From: JBJXHC01 sp046160825
GTDB lineage: Bacteria > Bacteroidota > Ignavibacteria > UBA10030 > UBA6906
Assembly: GCA_046160825.1 (NCBI GenBank)
Contig: JBJXHC010000018.1
Coordinates: 1-20,392, forward strand
Reading direction: 5' to 3'
DNA length: 20,392 nt
Part shown: one piece after another, positions 1 to 6,759 of the stretch
Layout of the letters: each line of letters starts with the position of its first letter
Position numbering within the stretch: position 1 is the first letter of the stretch
Notes under the pieces: generated by a model
Told to the model about the DNA's origin: nothing
Seen by the model: only the letters and a program-made list of their open reading frames with translations
Database searches by the model: none
Translations under genes and position numbers: made by a program

Positions 1-167
1 GCATCCAGCGCAGAGAAGTCCGGAGCCGGCGCTTTCATTTCCAACAGGTCCTTCGCCTGTTTGGAGAACAAGGAGATCAGCGTCAAGCCATTCTTCAGCC
101 CATCAGCCAACGCCTTGTTGTCTGTGATGAGCTTCAGAACTATTGTACCAACCGACTCGTTTGCCAA
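1..167 (-). CDS. Probable tail tape measure protein, N-terminus only (partial)
   Basis: The frame is open from a TTG at 167-165 to the window edge, giving about 55 residues (starting LANESVGTIVLKLITDNKAL). It is amphipathic, without a signal peptide. The TTG is chosen because a GGGAG ribosome-binding sequence lies 7 bases upstream, a stop (TGA) in the same frame lies a little further upstream, and no ATG start fits. It begins 5 bases after the stop of the frameshifted chaperone product at 172. In tailed phages the tape measure gene follows the chaperone pair directly, so the assignment is by position rather than by a recognised motif. The rest of the gene is outside the window. Confidence 0.55.
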   Translation of the reverse strand, partial: MANESVGTIVLKLITDNKALADGLKNGLTLISLFSKQAKDLLEMKAPAPDFSALD

Positions 168-171
168 ACCA

Positions 172-803
172 TCACTCCCGTTTTTTCTTTGCCGGTGTCA
201 TCGCTTTTGCTCTTGTCAGCAACCACAAACACGCTTCCTTCTTCGGCATCTTCGTCACCAGGCGAATCTCTGATACTGTCCCCTGGGAAAGGGCGTGGAT
301 CATGTCCCGCTGGGTGAAAGGGCGCTTGCCGGACTTGTCGAACTCGAGATCGTTCTCGAAGATAAACTTCTTGACTGCCGCATCGAGCTCGAGTTCATCG
401 GAAAAAAATCTGCAATCATCTCTCCGATCTGATTGTTGTCCAGTCGCCTCACCACGTCACGCTTCCGCTTGCCGGTCAGCCCCATCCGGATCCACCGCTT
501 GATCATCTCCCAGGTTGAATCATCGTGCCAGTCCAGAACGATCTCCAGCGCTGAGTAGATGAAACCCTCTTCGAATAGCGTGTCGATCACATCCTTCAGT
601 GTGGACTTTAAGAAGCTCTCCCATCCATCGCCGCCGTGGTGTTTGATGAGGGCAAGAAACCTCTCATCCTGTTCCAGCGTCAGCGGTCCGTGAAGGAGCG
701 TGTAACCATCCTTGGTCGTATACACCTTCAGCTCCGCATTCCCACCGGGGAACATCGCCGCCAATCCCTGTACCGCCCCAATTGCATCAATCACATTCTT
801 CAT
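172..803 (-). CDS. Tail assembly chaperone, -1 frameshift fusion product (gpGT type)
   Basis: Residues 1-134 are read in the frame that starts at ATG 803. At the slippery run T TTT TTT (complement of 402-408) a -1 slip gives 76 further residues before TGA at 174-172, for a 210-residue product. The second part (SDELELDAAVKKFIFEND...) is rich in charged residues with normal codon use, whereas the unshifted tail is a Ser/Arg-rich string typical of a wrong frame. Xu, Hendrix and Duda showed that tail chaperone genes before the tape measure gene conserve such a frameshift. The two products act as chaperones on the tape measure protein during tail assembly. The frameshift is inferred from sequence and context, not demonstrated. 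Confidence 0.75.
300..803 (-). CDS. Tail assembly chaperone, unshifted product (gpG type)
   Basis: This is the zero-frame product, 167 residues. The body, residues 1-134, is a soluble alpha/beta protein (MKNVIDAIGAVQGLAAMFPG...). The last 33 residues after the slippery site look like read-out rather than a folded domain. The product lies between the 88-aa gene and the probable tape measure gene, the usual place for this chaperone. The ATG at 803 is preceded by a weak purine-rich stretch. I recognise the family by position and frameshift signal, not by a sequence motif. Confidence 0.65.
   Translation of the reverse strand: MKNVIDAIGAVQGLAAMFPGGNAELKVYTTKDGYTLLHGPLTLEQDERFLALIKHHGGDGWESFLKSTLKDVIDTLFEEGFIYSALEIVLDWHDDSTWEMIKRWIRMGLTGKRKRDVVRRLDNNQIGEMIADFFPMNSSSMRQSRSLSSRTISSSTSPASALSPSGT
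402..408 (-). promoter_or_regulatory. Slippery heptamer T TTT TTT for -1 ribosomal frameshifting
   Basis: On the minus strand seven T bases are phased exactly as X XXY YYZ relative to the upstream frame (GAT TTT TTT CCG). Slipping one base back enters the frame that is open down to 172. A small CGAGCTCG palindrome follows, but I see no strong stimulatory stem. Confidence 0.75.
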
Positions 804-840
804 GGTGTCTTTCTCTTTTCGTTCATCGGCTCCAACCTCC

Positions 841-868
841 CCTCCCTACTTAAGGGAGGGGTCGGGGG
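841..868. repeat. Dispersed palindromic repeat, intergenic copy
   Basis: CTCCCT...AGGGAG dyad followed by a GGGTCGGGGG tail, in the gap between the chaperone gene and the 88-aa gene. It belongs with the copies near 4533, 5521, 11827, 13843 and 18422, which share a C-rich arm, a short loop, a G-rich arm and often a G-rich tail. Confidence 0.6.
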
Positions 869-875
869 AGAGTTC

Positions 876-1142
876 TTACAACTTCACATCCGCATAATCC
901 TTCAGCGCATCCACCACTGTCCGTCCATCAGCATTCTTATCGTTGACACCGTTACTGAAGAACGCAACCACAGCATCAACCGAGAACTCACACGCAGCAC
1001 CAACGAGTCCACTCTTCGTCACCGTCACGTCGTGGCCATTCACCTTCTTGCCAACGTACAACTCCGGAACTTTCTTCAACACATCCAGAAGCGCCGGTGC
1101 TTCCTTCACTCGTGATGCAACATCAATCACTTTCGTTTTCAT
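876..1142 (-). CDS. Hypothetical phage protein between tail tube and chaperone
   Basis: An 88-residue soluble protein (MKTKVIDVASRVKEAPALLD...). It starts at ATG 1142 with AGAGG a few bases upstream. I do not recognise it. It has no membrane segment or cysteine motif and a mixed alpha/beta composition. Its place between the probable tube gene and the chaperone suggests a tail role. The position would also fit a small tail completion or chaperone-partner protein, but there is no direct evidence. A hairpin with a T-rich tail separates it from the tube gene upstream, so its expression may differ from that of the head genes. Confidence 0.7.
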   Translation of the reverse strand: MKTKVIDVASRVKEAPALLDVLKKVPELYVGKKVNGHDVTVTKSGLVGAACEFSVDAVVAFFSNGVNDKNADGRTVVDALKDYADVKL

Positions 1143-1173
1143 GGTGCCTCTTTTTTTGGCTTGGTCCCTGAAT

Positions 1174-1205
1174 TAAAAGGGGCGCTCTTAATTCCAAACG
1201 CCCCT
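1174..1205 (-). terminator. Hairpin with U-rich tail after the tail tube gene
   Basis: On the minus strand AGGGGCG (1205-1199) pairs with CGCCCCT (1184-1178) across a 14-base loop, followed by TTTAATT. This is a possible intrinsic terminator or attenuator inside the late operon. The loop is long for a strong terminator, so it may be partial. Confidence 0.4.
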
Positions 1206-1228
1206 CGTTTCTAATCACTCCGGTCGCG

Positions 1229-1251
1229 GTGGGTGAGCTTGTCGAACCCAC
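1229..1251. repeat. Short dispersed dyad centred on GAGCTTGTCGAA
   Basis: GTGGGT...ACCCAC flanks a GAGCTTGTCGAA core just after the tail tube stop codon. This core is common as a REP-like dispersed unit in many bacterial genomes, which is background knowledge. Only one copy is seen here. Confidence 0.4.
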
Positions 1252-1252
1252 A

Positions 1253-1897
1253 CTACGCCGGAGTTGTCTCTTCCACCGAGTAGTACTTCCCTGCCGCAAT
1301 GTCCATTGCGTTCGCCGTCTTCTTCTCGGTCGGCAGTGTGTTATTCGCGACAGTGATCGCCGCTGCATTCTTCAGCACATCGACCTCAATTGGAATGATC
1401 GTGATCTCACCCTCTTTGTAGGTGAGCTCCAGCTTCGGCGTCACCTTGCCGAGGCCGAACAGAAACTCATTCACCTTCCCGTCCTGGTTCGGTGATGCCT
1501 GGTAATACACCCGGTAGTACTTGCCGAGAACCTCTGTCACCATCCCAATGCTGTCCTTGTCGCGCTGCATCAATTCAAACTTCAGCGTCACATCACGCTT
1601 CGCAACTCCGTGGAACACCTGACCGCCATCTTCCGCGTGAGCTTTGACGATTGTCGGTACGTCATTGATGTTGGAAGAGCGAACGTGGCCGAGGGCGTGG
1701 TTCGTATCCGGAGTACCGAGATCAGCGCCGGTGCTTGCCACCTCGCGCAGATACACTATGTTGCCACCCCCCATCCCGATTGCGCCCGTGTCCTTCGTTG
1801 TCGCAAGTGCCATCATTCCGAACGGCACCGATTTCAATAGCACCATGATGGCAGCAGCCACCACAAGAGCTATCAGATTCATCACTACTGGTTCCAT
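1253..1897 (-). CDS. Probable major tail tube protein with N-terminal hydrophobic leader
   Basis: A protein of 214 residues. From about residue 33 it is a beta-rich soluble protein (TTKDTGAIGMGGGNIVYLRE, later VTLKFELMQRDKDSIGM and IPIEVDVLKN), consistent with a siphovirus tube subunit. It lies between gp37-like and chaperone genes, where the tube gene belongs. No sheath gene is seen beside it, suggesting a non-contractile tail. Residues 1-32 are an unusual hydrophobic leader ending PFGMMALA. ATG 1897 is the supported start, with AGGAGG 7 bases upstream, whereas the internal ATGs at PFGMM have no ribosome-binding site. The leader matches the one on the decoration protein. The tube identity rests mainly on context and could be another tail protein. 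Confidence 0.6.
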   Translation of the reverse strand: MEPVVMNLIALVVAAAIMVLLKSVPFGMMALATTKDTGAIGMGGGNIVYLREVASTGADLGTPDTNHALGHVRSSNINDVPTIVKAHAEDGGQVFHGVAKRDVTLKFELMQRDKDSIGMVTEVLGKYYRVYYQASPNQDGKVNEFLFGLGKVTPKLELTYKEGEITIIPIEVDVLKNAAAITVANNTLPTEKKTANAMDIAAGKYYSVEETTPA

Positions 1898-1946
1898 GAC
1901 TTTTCCTCCTATTGGTTTTTTACTTTTACCTTTTGCCTTCTTTGCT

Positions 1947-2393
1947 CTACGCTATCACTTCCACCAGCGAGTACACCGCCATGTACACCGTGCCGTCAGA
2001 CAGGTCCGCAAACAACTGATCGTTTTCATACTGGAACGGCCCAGCGCGTCTCGTCGTATCTTCAGTGTCATTGAATGTTGACCCGTCGAGTTTTCCCTGG
2101 ACCGTTGCCAGCAGACTGTAGTTCCCTCGTTGCGAGTCTTTCTTATCCCGCAAGCTCTTTGCTCCGCAGTACAGATTAAACGTCATCACCTTCGTTCGAG
2201 ACTTGCCCTCTTCGCTTCTCACTCGACGTGCACCGGAACCATACTCGATCAGAACAAACGGCGCCCTTCCAATCAACTTCTTCAGTTCCTCCTCTGTCAG
2301 TTGCGTTGCCCTTGTCTCAATCATCACACCCGGCAACGCTTCTTTCAGCGCCTCAATCAGTATGTCCTCGACAATGGAAATCCGATCCATCAC
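1947..2393 (-). CDS. Mu gp37-like protein (DUF1834 type), probable tail terminator
   Basis: This 148-residue protein starts MMDRISIVEDILIEALKEAL, carries a central RAPFVLIEYGSGARR stretch and ends in VYSLVEVIA. The pattern (short N-terminal helix, PFVLIEYG-type strand, C-terminal beta pair) fits the Mu gp37 family, which in Mu-like phages lies between the gp36-like gene and the tail shaft genes. The start at ATG 2393 overlaps the upstream stop as ATGA, so the two are translationally coupled. The likely role is completion of the tail end or head-tail joint. The family call is from pattern memory and gene order. Confidence 0.65.
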   Translation of the reverse strand: MMDRISIVEDILIEALKEALPGVMIETRATQLTEEELKKLIGRAPFVLIEYGSGARRVRSEEGKSRTKVMTFNLYCGAKSLRDKKDSQRGNYSLLATVQGKLDGSTFNDTEDTTRRAGPFQYENDQLFADLSDGTVYMAVYSLVEVIA

Positions 2394-2911
2394 ATCACCT
2401 TCAGATGCCGTATTGCTGCAGCTCCGATGTTTGCAATCCCTTGCGGAGATACAAACCGGTAGTCACGCTGAGGAATAGTCACTTGCTTCACACGCGCATA
2501 GCCATATTCCTTCTGTGGTGTCTTCAGTTGCTTGCCACTCTTTGATGTAGTGCGTAAGCCGGCAGCAATCCGGAACGAAAGGAACTCCGCATTCTTGGCT
2601 CGGATGATTCCACCGAGCGCGTGGATCCTCGCACCGGGATGGTTCGAGCCCACAGCGAAACCGCTATTGTTCGCGTCAACAGTAAACGACCTCATGAAGC
2701 GACCGGTGTGACGGAGCGTCTGCCCTCCGAAGCGTTGGACACGGATACTCGGAGGCCACGGAGTCGGGCGGCCGCCAACGCGGAAGTTCTCCTGGAATTC
2801 TCCGATAACGATGAAGCCCATTTCCAAATACGCTTCACGGCTTAACCCGCCAACTGCGAGCAGCCGCTCCAACCTTGCATTGATCTGTTCGACGCCGAGT
2901 ACTTCGCTCAC
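2390..2911 (-). CDS. Phage virion morphogenesis protein, Mu gpG / tail completion family
   Basis: A protein of 173 residues. Features typical of the Phage_tail_S / gpG family are visible: an N-terminal helical part, then NFRVGGRPTPWPPSIRVQR, a LRHTGRFMRSF segment (the T-G-x-x-x-x-S pattern), and NHPGARIHALGGIIRAKNAE, matching the family's HxxG-like region. The gene starts at GTG 2911, whose first bases overlap the upstream stop as GTGA, and ends overlapping the gp37-like start, so it sits in a coupled trio. The family role is in head or tail completion, joining tail to head. Its C-terminal 40 residues are basic. Confidence 0.75.
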   Translation of the reverse strand: MSEVLGVEQINARLERLLAVGGLSREAYLEMGFIVIGEFQENFRVGGRPTPWPPSIRVQRFGGQTLRHTGRFMRSFTVDANNSGFAVGSNHPGARIHALGGIIRAKNAEFLSFRIAAGLRTTSKSGKQLKTPQKEYGYARVKQVTIPQRDYRFVSPQGIANIGAAAIRHLKVM

Positions 2912-3354
2912 AAGCCACTCATAGAATCTTTTGTAAAATCTCTGTTCGCAACATCTGTCCCGGTCTCAAATTTCGGTTGACCCGTGCTCGGGGCCGCGGG
3001 AGGTGGATCGACGCCGAGCGAGAGCAAACCCTTCGAGATATTCTCCAGCATCTTCACGGAGTTTTTATAGTTCTGTTCAATCACTTCATTGATACCACCG
3101 AGGCGTGCAGCACGACGAGCATACAAGTTGTACACCGTCATCCGGATGGAACACGTCTTGATGAGTTTGGGAATCGGCGAGGCAAGCGGCACACTGTATT
3201 TCTTCCCGACGTATCCATCGATCTCTGCATCTGCATTGTCGATCATCTGCGTCACCACTGCCGCATCGATGTGGCCGTCCACCTCGCTCGTCAGTTCCGC
3301 AAGTTCCTTCTCCGAGATCTCCGTCAGAATATCACTCTGTGTGCAGTACGCCAT
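2908..3354 (-). CDS. Mu gp36-like protein (DUF1320), head-tail connector
   Basis: A 148-residue protein. The start MAYCTQSDILTEISEKELAEL and the following DAAVVTQMIDNADAEIDGYVGKKYSVPL are the hallmark of the DUF1320 family (Mu gp36): an N-terminal helix, then a Y-containing helix with I(D/E)xYVxxKYxxPL. An arginine-rich helix, YNLYARRAARLG, follows. The tail is Pro- and Gly-rich. The start is ATG 3354, and the stop overlaps the gpG-like start. This family is an adaptor or connector next to the capsid gene and is usually found, as here, just after the major capsid gene. Confidence 0.85.
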   Translation of the reverse strand: MAYCTQSDILTEISEKELAELTSEVDGHIDAAVVTQMIDNADAEIDGYVGKKYSVPLASPIPKLIKTCSIRMTVYNLYARRAARLGGINEVIEQNYKNSVKMLENISKGLLSLGVDPPPAAPSTGQPKFETGTDVANRDFTKDSMSGL

Positions 3355-3396
3355 AAACCAAATTGATTATTGTTTGTTGATTGTTGTTCATTAAAA

Positions 3397-3430
3397 GTGA
3401 GCGGTCAATCCCACCATTAAGACCGACCGC
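3397..3430 (-). terminator. Hairpin with U-rich tail after the major capsid gene
   Basis: On the minus strand GCGGTC (3430-3425) pairs with GACCGC (3406-3401) over an 18-base loop and is followed by TCACTTTTAATG. It resembles the hairpin after the tail tube gene, which also ends in TTTTAAT. Attenuation after highly expressed structural genes is plausible but the stem is short. Confidence 0.3.
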
Positions 3431-3458
3431 CCACCTGGTTCGTCACCGTGGCGGGTGA

Positions 3459-4475
3459 CTAAGCGTTCTTCACCTTCACCGAATAGAACCACAGTCCATA
3501 TCCGGAGTTGTACCGTGCCTCTACTCCGAAGTGGAATTTCTTCTGCATGAACACCGTGTCACTCGTGTTCGGATTGATCAGCTCAACAAACTGCGCCGTC
3601 TTTCTCATCTGCAAGACGTACGGCTTGATCGGTGCAGAGACAAACTCGAGGTACCAGTGGCCGGCGGATGTGAGATACGGATCGATGGTGTACGGAATCA
3701 CAAGCTTCGGCGTGGTCGAACCGGGTGCCGGCTCGTTCAACTCCTCAAACACTCCTTCGAGGTCCGGAGGAATCACAGCAACGAGATCCAGCTTGCCCGA
3801 CTTACGGATGCGCGGTCTCCCCTGGTCGTCCTTGTACGTACGCATCAGTGCGCGGGCCTTGCGGAAGTCGGCAAGAACCAACGCTGGCGTTACGCCGCCA
3901 CCGGTAACGATGTTCGTTTGAGTGCCGCTCTTTCCGACAACGTGGTTTGCTGCGTGGAACTTCTTCCCGTCGTAGCAATCTCCGTTCTCACCACCGGCTC
4001 GCTGGAGTGACACCAATTCATCCGGATGGCGCTTTGATTCAGAGCCAAGTTCCAGGATGCGTGGACGATACAGACCGAGCGTGTCATCTTCGATGTCGTT
4101 CCGGTCAACTTCAATCGTCGCTTCCCAATCCTTGTTGATGATTGTGTATTGGAAGCCACGCAGTTTCTCAACGGACTTTTCATCGACCCATTCTTTCATC
4201 CGCGGGACGGCACCGAGCCATTGATAATTCTCTGAGTGTGTCTGACTGTCCGCAACCATGGCAAACTTCGCCCATTCGGGTTCGTACGCGTCGAACGAAC
4301 TTTGGAACAACGCCTTGAAGTTTTTCTGGATGGCCACAAGAGTTGAAGCGCCGACAACCAGGCTTAAGCTGTACGGCGAATCTGTGAGCGCTCCGAGGAT
4401 GATGCCGGGGAGAGCAACTAAGCAAACCACCAGCATAACGCCGAGCAGCTTGCGTAGTGTGTGAATCGTTTTCAT
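3459..4475 (-). CDS. Major capsid protein, Mu gpT family, with N-terminal hydrophobic leader
   Basis: A protein of 338 residues. From about residue 43 it matches the Mu head subunit gpT: an opening helix (ASTLVAIQKNFKALFQSSFD), YQWLGAVPRMKEWV, YTIINKDWEATIEVDRNDIEDD, then LGLYRPRILELGSESKRHPDEL and CYDGKKFHAANH. It forms the icosahedral shell. Mu gpT, as I recall it, starts at the opening helix, so residues 1-42 (MKTIHTLRKLLGVMLVVCLV and onward) are extra: a basic start, about 20 hydrophobic residues, then PGIILGALT. AGAGG before ATG 4475 supports the long start. The leader parallels those on the decoration and tube proteins and could be cleaved in maturation or tether the shell to membrane. 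The gene stands apart from its neighbours by non-coding gaps of about 100 bases. Confidence 0.92.
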   Translation of the reverse strand: MKTIHTLRKLLGVMLVVCLVALPGIILGALTDSPYSLSLVVGASTLVAIQKNFKALFQSSFDAYEPEWAKFAMVADSQTHSENYQWLGAVPRMKEWVDEKSVEKLRGFQYTIINKDWEATIEVDRNDIEDDTLGLYRPRILELGSESKRHPDELVSLQRAGGENGDCYDGKKFHAANHVVGKSGTQTNIVTGGGVTPALVLADFRKARALMRTYKDDQGRPRIRKSGKLDLVAVIPPDLEGVFEELNEPAPGSTTPKLVIPYTIDPYLTSAGHWYLEFVSAPIKPYVLQMRKTAQFVELINPNTSDTVFMQKKFHFGVEARYNSGYGLWFYSVKVKNA

Positions 4476-4532
4476 GTTTGCCTCTATGAATTGAATGATT
4501 GATCAGTGAAGTCTCGTTGCAAACAACGGCCT

Positions 4533-4557
4533 CCTCCCCTCTGTGAAAGAGGGGAGG
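4533..4557. repeat. Dispersed palindromic repeat, intergenic copy
   Basis: CCTCCCCTCT (4533-4542) pairs perfectly with AGAGGGGAGG (4548-4557) across a 5-base loop. It lies between the decoration and capsid genes. It could act as an mRNA stem; no T-run follows on either strand. Confidence 0.65.
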
Positions 4558-4571
4558 AAACTTGTGTCCGT

Positions 4572-5489
4572 TTAGGTTTCGATGAGCAAAGTGATCTCGG
4601 CTTCTCTTGCCTGTGTGTTCGTACCGCCAACGGTCAGGGAGATCACGTCGCCGATGGATACGACATTCAGCGCGGTCGGCGTCGCAACATCCACGTCACC
4701 CGCCGCCGATCCGGATTGCGTGATGGTGATGACGCCGTTCGTGATTCCTGTTGCACCGATCTTGCCTGTCAGTGTAGCGTCACCCGTTGCAAGAGCTCCG
4801 GTGATTACCGAATAGATTTTCTTTATTGTCCCGGCGACCGGAGAGACAATGCGTGCGACGAGAGCGCCGGAGCTTGTGATGTCATTAACGGTAAACGTCA
4901 GGGGCACAAGGTTCGCCCCGATGTTGGCGCGTGCTATCGCCGCCGAAGCAACGTCGCTCAGGTTGTTCGCTGCAACCAGGTCACCATCCGCAGACGCTGT
5001 GTTCTTCACTGCAACCCACACACCATCTGTGTCCACCTGTCGGACGTAACCGGCAACCGAGCGTGTACCTGATGCGCTCGTCTTTGCAACGGTTTGATCG
5101 TCAGCAATCCAGCAGACCTTGCCGATCTCTGCGATTGTGATCTCATCGGTAGACGTGGAGTTGCCATAGAGGAACACTCCCTCCTCCACATCAACGAACA
5201 GGTCGCCGTTGCTTCCCGCAGAGTTGTCGACCTGGTGTGCCGCACGACCAAGCGCTATCTTACCGGTTGCCGTCGTACCCGGTTCGGCGTAACCGGAGGA
5301 GTTCAACACAACAAGCGCTCCCTGGTATATCTTCTTCGCCGCGGCAACTTTGTAACTGAGCCGCTTCCCATCTCGCATCTCCGTCATGCGGTCCTCCGCA
5401 AGCGCGGCCATGCCGAAGGGGAGGAACTTGAACTTCAGCGCTGCGTACGCAAGCGCTGCGAGTCCGATTACTACAAGAATTAAGTCCAT
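4572..5489 (-). CDS. Capsid decoration protein (DUF2190-like) with hydrophobic leader and extra C-terminal domain
   Basis: A protein of 305 residues in three parts. Residues 1-31 are a hydrophobic leader (MDLILVVIGLAALAYAALKF, ending LPFGMAALA). Residues about 32-165 match the decoration family of Mu-like phages, with MRDGKRLSYKVAAAKKIYQG, ALVVLNSSGYAEPGTTATGK and a later CWIADDQTVAKTSASGTRS. Residues about 172-305 form a second beta-rich domain, opened by NNLSDVASAAIARANIGANL, a motif often seen in phage fibre and surface proteins. Homologues usually begin at the MAALA position, but here only ATG 5489 has a ribosome-binding site (AAGGAG, 7 bases upstream). Its place between scaffold and capsid genes fits a shell-cementing role. 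Confidence 0.8.
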   Translation of the reverse strand: MDLILVVIGLAALAYAALKFKFLPFGMAALAEDRMTEMRDGKRLSYKVAAAKKIYQGALVVLNSSGYAEPGTTATGKIALGRAAHQVDNSAGSNGDLFVDVEEGVFLYGNSTSTDEITIAEIGKVCWIADDQTVAKTSASGTRSVAGYVRQVDTDGVWVAVKNTASADGDLVAANNLSDVASAAIARANIGANLVPLTFTVNDITSSGALVARIVSPVAGTIKKIYSVITGALATGDATLTGKIGATGITNGVITITQSGSAAGDVDVATPTALNVVSIGDVISLTVGGTNTQAREAEITLLIET

Positions 5490-5520
5490 CTCAAACTCCT
5501 TTGAATGTTGTTTCAGAAAC

Positions 5521-5546
5521 CCTCTCCCCTCACGTGAGAGGAGAGG
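5521..5546. repeat. Dispersed palindromic repeat, intergenic copy
   Basis: CCTCTCCCCTCAC pairs with GTGAGAGGAGAGG, 12 of 13 bases, centred on CACGTG. It lies between the protease/scaffold gene and the decoration gene. It is a relative of the other C-rich/G-rich palindromes in this window. Confidence 0.6.
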
Positions 5547-5568
5547 TTGGAAATAGAATAGCGCCGCC

Positions 5569-6165
5569 TCAGTTTTTCTTAGTGGCCAGCAACTTCACAT
5601 CAACACCCATCTGCTTTGCAACGAGAACGTCCGCCTCGGACACATCTTCACCTTCCGCCCTTGGGTTCCCGTTCAATGCAATCGTCTCCATATTCACCAG
5701 CACCGGCATCTTCGCAACAAGCTCCTTCAGGGCGCTGAAGTCCTTTTTGCCCAGGGCGAGGAACTGATCGTAGGTTGCCTTCGTGATCTTGTTCCCACTG
5801 GCCGCAAGGAACTCCTTCACGTCGCGCTCAACGAGACCCGCCTTCAGCGTTTCAAACTCTGCTTGCGCAACGAAACCCGTCTTGTCTTTCGCCGATGCAA
5901 TCAATGCCGTCAGCTTCTCGACCGGGTCACTTTCTGCAGCGCCGAGTGCCTTGGCAACGAGAGAGTAATTGTCTGTCGCCGTTTTCAGGGCGGTCAGTTT
6001 CGCCGTCACCTGGTCAACGATACCCTTCGCTGTGAGGTCCGTCCCGGTGAACCCGAGTGCAACAAATTGATCCCTGAAAGACTTCGCACTCGCAGCCATC
6101 TGCTCAGGCGTAGCCGTCGCTCCCAGCGCAAGAAATCCGATCAGGAATTGCGTGAGTAAATCCAT
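5569..6165 (-). CDS. Nested capsid scaffold protein, Mu gpZ type (internal start in protease gene)
   Basis: An in-frame ATG at 6165 (residue 199 of the protease reading frame) is preceded by AAGGAGG at 6177-6171, 5 bases upstream. That is stronger than the signals at most starts in this window. The 198-residue product starts MDLLTQFLIGFLALGATATP and continues as a long Ala/Lys/Glu-rich helical protein. By analogy with Mu gpZ it is the free internal scaffold around which capsid protein assembles, later degraded by the protease. Its first 16 residues are hydrophobic, which is unusual for a scaffold and echoes the leaders on the capsid and decoration proteins. Confidence 0.7.
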   Translation of the reverse strand: MDLLTQFLIGFLALGATATPEQMAASAKSFRDQFVALGFTGTDLTAKGIVDQVTAKLTALKTATDNYSLVAKALGAAESDPVEKLTALIASAKDKTGFVAQAEFETLKAGLVERDVKEFLAASGNKITKATYDQFLALGKKDFSALKELVAKMPVLVNMETIALNGNPRAEGEDVSEADVLVAKQMGVDVKLLATKKN

Positions 6166-6759
6166 TGTATCCTCCTTGAAATTGTTTGATGAAACGATGT
6201 AGAGATTGTGTGAGCCATCTTTTGAAACCAACGCTGGGAGTTCGTCGAAGAAAGGATTGTTCGTCAGCCCGGCACCGAACACTGCAATCGCAACCTTCTC
6301 ACCAGTTCCCTTGTCCGTGTAAGGCTTGCCAATCACATCCTGATCATGCCACCACGGCGAGAGGTACATGTACTCTTTCTCTTCAATGAACTTCTTGCCA
6401 CGGGGTGTCCACTCAACGCCGGTGGCATACACGCCGTCTGCGCGCAATTCGAGTCCACCGAACCACCCGGCAGCCGGAGCAATCTCACCGGTGATGGACT
6501 GATGCTCGTAGTCAATCGGGAGTTTCTTATTCGGGTTGCGCTGCTTGATTCGGCTATGATACTCGACGGCCGCTTTCAACTTCTCCGGTGTATTGCGGAT
6601 TGTTCGTGGTTCTTTGTAGGTTCCAATATTCCTGAAACCGTGCCACTCACCTATCGGCATGAGCAGAAATTCACTCGGTGCTTGACCGTTCAAGGAGACA
6701 CCACTTGCGAGGAGTGCCCCCGCTTCCTGCATCGCAAAAAACATTCTTGATTGACTCAC
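5569..6759 (-). CDS. Head maturation protease, Mu gpI family, with fused scaffold
   Basis: A protein of 396 residues. Residues 1-195 carry the Mu-like protease pattern: FLLMPIGEWHG, KLPIDYEHQSITGEIAPAAGW, GVYATGVEWTPRGKKFIEEK, YLSPWW and the closing AGLTNNPFFDELPAL. Residues about 199-370 are helical and Ala/Lys-rich, as expected of a scaffold. In Mu, gpI is the protease and gpZ, from an internal start in the same frame, is the scaffold; the same arrangement is visible here. The enzyme cleaves the scaffold and itself, and perhaps capsid N-termini, before packaging. The start is GTG 6759, overlapping the upstream stop as GTGA. In Mu, terminase, portal and gpF genes precede this gene; here membrane and lysis genes do. 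Confidence 0.88.
   Translation of the reverse strand: MSQSRMFFAMQEAGALLASGVSLNGQAPSEFLLMPIGEWHGFRNIGTYKEPRTIRNTPEKLKAAVEYHSRIKQRNPNKKLPIDYEHQSITGEIAPAAGWFGGLELRADGVYATGVEWTPRGKKFIEEKEYMYLSPWWHDQDVIGKPYTDKGTGEKVAIAVFGAGLTNNPFFDELPALVSKDGSHNLYIVSSNNFKEDTMDLLTQFLIGFLALGATATPEQMAASAKSFRDQFVALGFTGTDLTAKGIVDQVTAKLTALKTATDNYSLVAKALGAAESDPVEKLTALIASAKDKTGFVAQAEFETLKAGLVERDVKEFLAASGNKITKATYDQFLALGKKDFSALKELVAKMPVLVNMETIALNGNPRAEGEDVSEADVLVAKQMGVDVKLLATKKN
6171..6177 (-). promoter_or_regulatory. Internal ribosome-binding site deciding the scaffold start
   Basis: AAGGAGG on the minus strand inside the protease frame, 5 bases before ATG 6165. Its strength and phase are the main evidence for a nested gene. 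Confidence 0.7.

Noticed and set aside
1644..2081. Long plus-strand frames across the late operon (also 3531-4010, 5094-5483, 6678-7361)
   Set aside because: They lie opposite well-supported structural genes and lack protein-like composition and ribosome-binding sites.
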